This document shows, piece by piece, positions 57,490 to 64,000 of a stretch of DNA of 64,000 bases. This DNA comes from Rhynchopus sp. YZ270_cl-10. Taxonomy: Eukaryota > Euglenozoa > Diplonemea > Diplonemida > Diplonemidae. The position numbers were made by a program, and so were the translations under genes. The first letter of the stretch is position 1, and the number at the start of each line of letters is the position of its first letter. The notes below the pieces were generated by a model. The model saw nothing but the letters and a program-made list of their open reading frames with translations. It ran no database searches and had not been told where the DNA came from. The stretch lies in NCBI GenBank assembly GCA_964035575.1, contig OZ037865.1:186001-250000 (forward strand), read 5' to 3'.

Positions 57490-57638
57490 CACGGTGGCCC
57501 TTACGAACCCTCAGGGTACGTTCGTAGCGGGGTACCCTAAAGCGGTGGGGTACCCCGCTACGTACCCCGCACGGACCCTGGGTTCGTAGGGGGGGTACCC
57601 CGCGGGGTACCCCAAATAGGGTTCGTAAGGCCACCGTG
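57490..57638. repeat. 149-bp fold-back element with 21-bp inverted ends
   Basis: Left end 57490-57511 (CACGGTGGCC, one extra C, then TTACGAACCCT) is the reverse complement of 57618-57638. The interior is made of GGTACCCC/GGGGTACC and GTTCGTAG words that also pair with each other, so the whole unit can fold. MITE-like; no clear target duplication. Confidence 0.7.
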
Positions 57639-58552
57639 AATGTGAACACTCCTTTTCAAAACAGAAAACTCAATTTTATAAAGAGAAATATGGAGTGAAA
57701 TACAAGCACTACGTGACCTATCTCCACGACCAAAACCCGACCAAACGCCTTTCCTTTAAGAGTCAAGACGGTCCACAAAGGGAGGTTTCTTGAGGGAGAG
57801 AAAAAAAAGGAGTGTTTGAGTGAAGGCCATGAAGGATTGGACAAAACGTTTTTGCTGAGAGAAAGACGATTTTTTTTTTTTTTTGTTTTTTTTTTTTTTT
57901 TTGAAAGTAACAAATGATAATAGAGGATGTTATGGGGAGGGGAATGAGGCAGAAAAGCGTATGCTGAGCAAGTAAGGGTCCTTTAATAGAAATCCCCCCA
58001 AAAAAGGAAAAATGGTTCAGAGTAGTAATGAAGAGAACGTCAAATAAGTATTTCAACATCATAAAAATGGCACCGGATCTGCGAAAAAAGGACAGCGCGT
58101 TCTAATGACACCACCAACCCAAAATAAGGCTCTCAATCCCCAAAAAAGCAATATTAAACGTACATTGCAGACAGAGGGAGGCCCCAAAATAGGTCAGAAA
58201 ATGTACACAGAACAACGCAGATAAACGGTACTATTTCTTACTTTTTTTTTGTGATGTCAAAATCCAAAGATATAACGGAGACACGACTTTCTTCTCTCCA
58301 CAAAAAAAATTGACTTGTAATGTGTACCTTTGGTATGACCGGGTGCTGCACCTAAGGTGGAACCCTGACCATGCAGTCCTACAATCTCGTCATTTACATC
58401 TGAAAAAAAAACATTGGGTTGAGGGGATATTATGAGGGCACCCACAGAGTAGCAAAACACCTTCTGGGAACGATTGATGGGCGATTAGTAAACTTGAAAA
58501 ATGAAGGGTTCGGAACAGAACAAAGGGGGGTTTAAAATAAAATTTTTTTGTG

Positions 58553-58588
58553 AGGTGAACCCAAGCCGCTAAGTGCTCAGTCACACCT
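58553..58588 (+). repeat. Dispersed hairpin, AGGTG/CACCT outer stem
   Basis: AGGTG pairs exactly with CACCT, where other copies have GATGA against TCACC. The inner arm is diverged (CCAAGC, GCTCAG). Confidence 0.5.
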
Positions 58589-58751
58589 GCAAAAGGAGGG
58601 AGAAAAAAAAATGTGAGTTGGTCTACGTCATACGCAAAACAAATCCTATGGGGTTGGTTATGAAAATGGGGAAAGAAGCCCTCCAGAGACACACATACCA
58701 ATATCATGCGAAAATGAAAACCTGACTGGGACCCAAAAAGAGGGACATTTT

Positions 58752-58826
58752 TTTGATAAATCGATGGAGTAGTGTAGTTGCCTCGGGTGTTGTGTTGCCA
58801 CAGTTTTTTGTGCAAATCTCCACTTT
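58752..58826 (+). repeat. GTAGTTGCCTCGGG repeat, copy 1
   Basis: TTTGATAAAT, then GGAGTAGTGTAGTTGCCTCG, then TTGTGTTGCCACAG, then GCAAATCTCCACTT. GGAG and CTCC can pair. Second copy at 63591. Confidence 0.75.
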
Positions 58827-59030
58827 TTTCAATATTCTTTTTGGTGTGCCATCACAAAAAAAAATTTGTGGGAATTGTTTGTTACAAGCTCGGCAACAAA
58901 CGGTATGTTCCCATTTGTTAAAAAATGCAAAAAAAAAAGTTTTGATGCCCTAAAAGACAACTTAGAAATGTAGGGAAATAAATAAACGGTTAATTGTCTC
59001 TCCAACACATGAAAACCATTCGTTTTTGAT

Positions 59031-59066
59031 AAGATGAACCTAAGCCTCTTATGCTTAGTGCCACCT
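59031..59066 (+). repeat. Dispersed hairpin, CTAAGC form
   Basis: CTAAGC pairs exactly with GCTTAG around CTCTTAT. The outer right arm has an extra base (GTGCCACCT). Confidence 0.65.
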
Positions 59067-59253
59067 AGGTGAAATACACCACAAGAATTGCAGTGTAAAC
59101 GAGCCGGATGCGGGGGGGTGAAGGGGTTGAGGTTTCAGGACAAAAGCTACCATTCCACTGTAAAATAGGAAGACAAAGAAATCAGGGATTTATGAAGCCC
59201 TCCTCAGTGAAAGATATGATTCCTCTTGAAATGTGCCTCGAAAAAAAGTTTAT

Positions 59254-59288
59254 AAGATGACCCTAAGCCTCTCATGCTTGGTCACTTT
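59254..59288 (+). repeat. Dispersed hairpin, CTAAGC form
   Basis: AAGATGA faces TCACTTT, and CTAAGC faces GCTTGG around CTCTCAT. Confidence 0.65.
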
Positions 59289-59323
59289 CACAGCATCAGC
59301 TGACTGTGTCTTGAAGAAAAAAA

Positions 59324-59360
59324 AAGATGAGTCCCTTAGACTCTGTTTACTTTAGTCACC
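59324..59360 (+). repeat. Dispersed hairpin, degenerate
   Basis: AAGATGA and TTAGTCACC ends are present, 40 bp after the previous copy. The loop region is diverged. Confidence 0.35.
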
Positions 59361-59641
59361 TAATAAACAAAAACGGCTTGAATAAATCAAACGCAATTTT
59401 AAAAGCAGTGCAAACCCTGGACAAAAAGCATGAAAAAAACCCATCAGGATGCAAAGTCAAAGAATGTTTTTTTTTGCTTCGAATTGCGGGGGAAAAGAGA
59501 GAGATGGGTAAAAGAAAAAATAAATTTGGCCACGTGCCCAGGGTTATATGCTAACCGCAGTCCCTTTTAGCGAACAGATTGATGATGTACTTCACAAAAT
59601 GGATTGTGTTCGATATAAAAAAAATATGAAAAGGGCGACGA

Positions 59642-59668
59642 GATGAACCTGAGTCTCTCGTGCTTAGA
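59642..59668 (+). repeat. Dispersed hairpin, right arm lost
   Basis: GATGAAC, CTGAG, TCTCTCGT, GCTTAG. The TCACC arm is absent. Confidence 0.5.
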
Positions 59669-59763
59669 ATAAAAAAAAAAACGTTGAAATAATCGGGCTC
59701 GTGGATTCGTGAATGTAAAAAAAAAAAAAGAAAAAAAAAGAAAACAAAAAATTGAAAGAGAAA

Positions 59764-59786
59764 GATGCGCCTCTCATAGCACACAC
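59764..59786 (+). repeat. Dispersed hairpin, short
   Basis: GATGCG, the loop word CCTCTCAT, then AGCACAC. Only 2-3 inner pairs remain, but the loop is exact. Confidence 0.4.
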
Positions 59787-60035
59787 AATCTAAACAATAA
59801 AAGAGAAACGTCGAAAGATTGAAAATATGTCTCACGTTGGTACTATCGTCACAGATGTGCACAGCATGATTTTGCTCAATGCATCTCCCCTCCCCCCTCA
59901 GGGCTCTTGGCTCTACTAGCAGCCAACATAATGTCAGCAAACTCTGTTTGGATGAAGGGACCTAAGGAGGGTACTAACAACACGTTTTAGCGCAACAATG
60001 TTACATACACATCTTTCGAAGAGAAAATGTTTGGT

Positions 60036-60071
60036 CAGATGATGATAAAACCTCTCATGTTTAGTCATCTG
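60036..60071 (+). repeat. Dispersed hairpin, perfect outer and TAAAC/GTTTA inner stem
   Basis: CAGATGA pairs exactly with TCATCTG, and the inner arm has GTTTA opposite TAAAAC around CTCTCAT. The strongest single folded member and a clear compensatory variant. Confidence 0.65.
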
Positions 60072-60955
60072 ATGAATGTTGGGTTTAAAGATGAAGTGGT
60101 GCCTTAAAAAGAGCACAATTTTTGTTTTACAAAAAGGGGGGAGGAGTCAATAGTTCATGTAGCTGCCTATGACAAGCTTGTATTGTATTGTTTTTGGTCC
60201 CAAAAAAATACCCCTTTTTCTCCTCCACAGTTAATTTGGAAAGTTTTGAGAAGGATTCCTAAAAAAGGTAGATTCTAGAGGCAAATCAATACAATTAGCT
60301 CAATACAAGGCGTCTTTAAAAAAAAAAGTGAATGCATATAAAAAAGGGTTCAAAACGAGGTTCAAAAAAAAGTGAATAATTTGTCATCATATTTTTGTTT
60401 TGTTTTTTTTTTTTTTGATAAAAATATTTAGTAATTTGTTGATACCTTAGAGCAAAAAAAAAAAACCTGCTCCACGTCAAAAAAGAGTTTATTTGGTATA
60501 AATGAAAGGAAAAATCGAGAAGATGAAGTTGCTTTGATCAGCCAATTTTTGCTGTTGACATAACAAAAAAAAAACAACAACAAAAGGTTGTTGATTTTGT
60601 GCTATTTTTTTATTTTTCCCAATCATTTGAATTTTTTATTTTTCGTTCCAAAAGAGCAGTGCAGAAAAACATAACACAGGGTTTTCCACTTCCACGAAAT
60701 ACACATGTATTTTTTTGTGATCGACTAAAATAGGGCACCTACCCCCAGATAAAAGAAGAAAAAAATCAAGATGAATGCATGAATGCGCCATTCAGACCTT
60801 CGTCAAGAGGAAGAATTTCTCTTTTTGAATGTTCCTTCACGATGCAGACATCTCAGTAATTTGCTTGGAGGGAGAAACCACTATTTTTTGCTTCAGGGGC
60901 TTTTTCTTCTTATAAATGTGTACTACTGTACCTTCTTTTTATTTGAATTTTTCTT

Positions 60956-61008
60956 TGAAAACTTGGTTATTTTCTTTGTGTAGCCACCCTTTTGTGTGTA
61001 CTTCACTT
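60956..61008 (+). repeat. AACTTGGTTGTATTAG repeat, copy 3 (diverged)
   Basis: TTGAAAACTTGGTTATTTTC, then TGTGTAGCCACCCTTTTGTG, then TTCACTT. Confidence 0.7.
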
Positions 61009-61777
61009 TTATTTTAAAAATTCTCTTCAAGGGAATGCCCACGATGCGGTGTTATCTGCACAATAACAGCTACAATAAAAAATTATTTTCGAGCTGACGT
61101 TTATACGATTATGAGAAAATGTTTTATTTTCCTTTTGAGGGGGAGCGGGGGAAACGGGAAGAGGGAGGGGGGAAGAACAGAGAATGGGGGGGGGGGATAT
61201 TTTTTTTATTTTCCGAGACAAATGATAGTGTTAAATCGGTGAAGTCCAGGTGTTTTTCATTAAAAAGAACTTCGAGAAAAAGTCTCGCTGATGTGGGTTT
61301 GGCATTGCGTTAGATAAGTAATTTTAAAAAACCGAATTTCTTAAAATTATTTTGAAAAAATGTTGTAAAATCTTTTCTTTTTTTTTCCCCTGCGGACGGG
61401 AGATCCACAGAAGAAGAAAAAAAAAAATCTAAAACACAGAGGATAAAAAGAGGAAGAGAGAAAAACGTATGACCATAACCCTCCTCTTCTGGCCACAAAA
61501 AAACTTCTTGAATAAAACCTCCTTTTTTGGAGACAGTCTGTACAGCAAAGTGATACCCCCAAAAATCACCGGGAATTTTTTTTTACGTACAAAAGCCCCC
61601 CTAGACATCTGTCTGCACCTACCAGAGGTAACATCTTGTTCATTTAGCCCTAAGCATCGATGCTGCTCCAAAAAGGGGTGAAAAAAGGGTGAACCTGACC
61701 AATTGGGGCCTTGTCTCCCCACAGCGTTGTGGGCAAACCAGAATGAGATGGGGATTTGTGCAATAAATAGTAGTTGT

Positions 61778-61866
61778 TGATGCAGGCACCTCTGACTGAC
61801 CTATAAGGTCCAGCCATCCGGATGAAAGCACAAAGTACCCGCGCGACCAACAACAGAAAGCTGATA
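61778..61866 (+). repeat. CCAGCCATCCGG dispersed element, copy
   Basis: GATGCAGGCACCTCTGACTG, then CCAGCCATCCGGATGAAAGC, then CCAACAACAGAAAG. Same order as 31781-31905 with small gaps. Confidence 0.7.
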
Positions 61867-62425
61867 AAACAACGAAGCAGAAAAGTACACAAAGACCTCC
61901 CGATTGACAGCGTAACCTTAAAACAGCACTGTGTCGAATGGCTGTATTGCCTCGCACCTTATCAACGCACTATATACAAAATATCCCCATCTTTCCAAAG
62001 ACATAAACACACAGAGAAGGTAAACCGATGAAGAAATTGGGTCTTAAGTTCAAAGTGCTCAGGGGGGTTAGACAGTGTTTTCCAAAAGGACAGCACCTTT
62101 TTTAAAAATTCGAAAAAGTTTCAAAAAAAAATTAAAAAGTAAGAGTTGAAAGTACAAATGCTCACATTGGCGAACATAGGTACTAATAAGTAAGGCAACA
62201 AACACAGCAAATTCTGCGTTTTTATTTCCCTTTTTCTTGGATAATCCATGACATCCCACACGGAATACAAGGGAAAGTGCGGGTGGGTGTCAGAAAAAAA
62301 AAATCCAAAAAGAAAAAAATGCAGAAAGTTGTTGTGGGCTTTTTTGGTTCGGAAGACCCCCGTACTAACCAGGTTCTATTCTAATAGCAAGGGGTCGTGG
62401 TTCATATGAAAGGTTGAGTCTTTGT

Positions 62426-62517
62426 AAAAGCATTTCAACATAATATAATATTATAATATAATATTATAATATAATATTATAATATATTATGCAATCAATA
62501 AATTGATAGCACAGGGA
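62426..62517 (+). repeat. AT palindrome inserted in a repeated site
   Basis: About 50 bp (62441-62490) of TAATATTATAA repeats interrupts sequence that is continuous at 28854-28896. Confidence 0.65.
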
Positions 62518-63590
62518 TAAACAAAAAATGTTCCCTTTCTTCTAGTCTTTGCAAATATAGAAATTGACGTCTGAAACTTGTATTTGGTAAGTTTTTAGGG
62601 GGGAAGGTTGATTTTTTTTTTGCCTTTTCGCCCCGCTAGTTAGCTGCAATTAGTGGAGCTGATGGAGCAGTCTTCACTGTTGCAAAGCGGACACTCACCT
62701 TTTCCGTCACTTTCTATTTCCTATATTTTTTTCTTCAAAGAACTTATGCATAAAAATCATGTCCAGACTCATAAGATGAGACCGACAAAGAAAAATATTG
62801 AAAGATCCTTGGGGCCTCATAGGCACACGGCAAGGATCAAAAAAAAAGAGGGGAAAACTTGAAATATGAATGACACTGCCTGCACACTCATCTTCAGAAA
62901 AAGCTAGGACCACGGTGTACTCATCATTTTGATCAGAGCACGGTCTTGGGGTGCCCAATTTTTATTTTGGGGATTGAAATCGAAAATAAAGAAGGGGAAT
63001 TGGGAAGTAAGCGGGTGGGGAAAAGGTAAAAAAGCAAAAAAAGCAAAAACCAAGTTATTTTCTTTTTTTTTGAAAGCCTAACGCAAAAAAGGTAAAAAAA
63101 AATGTGAAAGGTGAAATTTTCTTTTTTTTGTTGTATCGACAATCACCTACCTCGGTAGGGTCTGTACACACGTTTTTTTGTTGTTTTTTTTTGTTTTTTT
63201 TGTTGAACGATGAACGATGAACGAACCTTGACGGGACACACATTTTTCAAAAAAAAAAGTTGAGGAAAGGGGGTGGAAACTAAACTGTGTTTTTTTACGA
63301 GACACGACAAAAATAAATATTTACACTTTTGGAGAAATGATGTTGTCCCGCACGAGGGGGTTAACGTCACATGGAGTGAATCCTTATTATCGACAGATGG
63401 GAAAACGTTGGTAAGAAGACCTTTGCACACTGATTGGCCACGTGACCATAAAATGAAATGTTGCCCGTTTGTGCTATGGATAGGAGCACGCTGAAGCAAG
63501 AGGGTAGGAGTGCAATGAAAACAATGCACAGCGGTAAGGGGCAAAAATGTTAAAAAATGAGATGTGATATGAAAAAGGCGGGTGCCTTTG

Positions 63591-63660
63591 TTTGATAAAT
63601 TGTTTGGAGTAGTGTAGTTGCCTCGGGTTGTGTTGCCACAGTTGTGCAAATCTCCACTTT
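63591..63660 (+). repeat. GTAGTTGCCTCGGG repeat, copy 2
   Basis: Close match to 58752-58826, followed 10 bp later by a copy of the other 56-64 kb repeat. Confidence 0.75.
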
Positions 63661-63670
63661 CATTGTTTTT

Positions 63671-63727
63671 TGAAAACTTGGTTGTATTAGTGTAGACACC
63701 CGAGGGGATGAACTCCACTGTACTATA
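63671..63727 (+). repeat. AACTTGGTTGTATTAG repeat, copy 4
   Basis: TGAAAACTTGGTTGTATTAG matches copies 1 and 2. The second half reads TGTAGACACCCGAGGGGATG and CTCCACTGTA. Confidence 0.75.
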
Positions 63728-64000
63728 CCGTTTTTTTGTTTTTGTCTTTTTCATGGTGAGCGAGCATCCGTTGATAATCGTCACAGCTGACTTTTTTTTA
63801 AAAACAAAGAAAAATATCATATACTTACAGTAATACTACAGCAAACAGTAAGCAATATCCAACATTTCTTTGTTGCAAAAAAAAAAAAATTGTTTTGGTT
63901 GAGTCATAGACAGACACCGTTTGCCACTGCTTCTTTGAAACAGAAAATATTTGCAAAAAAAAATCAAAAAGAAGAAGAAAAAGAATGTGCCACACTGCAC

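Larger units (their letters stand above)
57639..64000. other. Gene-free right end
   Basis: 6.4 kb with abundant A/T homopolymers and dispersed repeats listed separately. All open frames are short and rich in homopolymer codons (poly-Lys, poly-Phe). I see no gene or structural RNA. Confidence 0.6.

Noticed and set aside
407-60071. Hammerhead ribozyme, C/D snoRNA or SECIS identity for the dispersed hairpins
   Set aside because: No CTGATGA plus GAAA core, no consistent CTGA D box, and no paired AUGA/UGA quartet. Only 60036-60071 has a TGATGA and a CTGA, by chance.

Overview
This is eukaryotic nuclear DNA. Coding stretches are GC-rich and intergenic DNA is AT-rich. Spliceosomal introns have GT-AG ends with an extended GTATG(T/C/A) donor, and the gene set belongs to a flagellated cell: a complete HYDIN (central-apparatus protein), a BBS-type chaperonin-like protein, a PP2A B''-type EF-hand subunit, an F-box protein and a small protein ending in an RIIa/Dpy-30-like motif. 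A free-living metamonad flagellate (fornicate, Carpediemonas/Kipferlia-like) fits the donors and gene content, but that assignment is inference.

Layout, left to right. 0.9-9.6 kb holds four genes: an F-box/helical-repeat protein, a small RIIa-like protein, a long disordered DPF/DPY-motif protein and a BBS6/10/12-like chaperonin. 9.6-11.9 kb is gene-poor. 11.9-15.1 kb is a five-exon PP2A B'' gene, followed by a GGGTGT-rich minisatellite. 16-24 kb is a four-unit tandem array of a beta-propeller gene with a possible ubiquitin-like N-terminus: one broken copy and three intact ones. 24.7-33.9 kb is mostly repeats, palindromes and decayed coding pieces. 33.9-37.9 kb is a RecB-type nuclease/Upf1-like helicase fusion with a 44-nt intron. 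A non-autonomous DNA transposon with hAT-like ends and an exact 8-bp target duplication sits at 38.19-38.94 kb. HYDIN fills 40.4-55.1 kb: one 13.36-kb exon followed by four small 3' exons. 55.1-64 kb has no gene I can support, only dispersed repeats.

Every confident gene is on the minus strand. HYDIN and the BBS-like protein point to a motile, ciliated cell. PP2A B'' subunits target phosphatase, and the DPF/DPY protein suggests clathrin/AP-2 endocytosis.

The most unusual signal is a family of about 20 short dispersed hairpins. Their apical loop (CTCTCRT-like) is conserved while their stem sequences vary in compensating ways, and all the copies I found lie in the same orientation. A second dispersed family is confined to the last 8 kb. 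I do not recognise either one.
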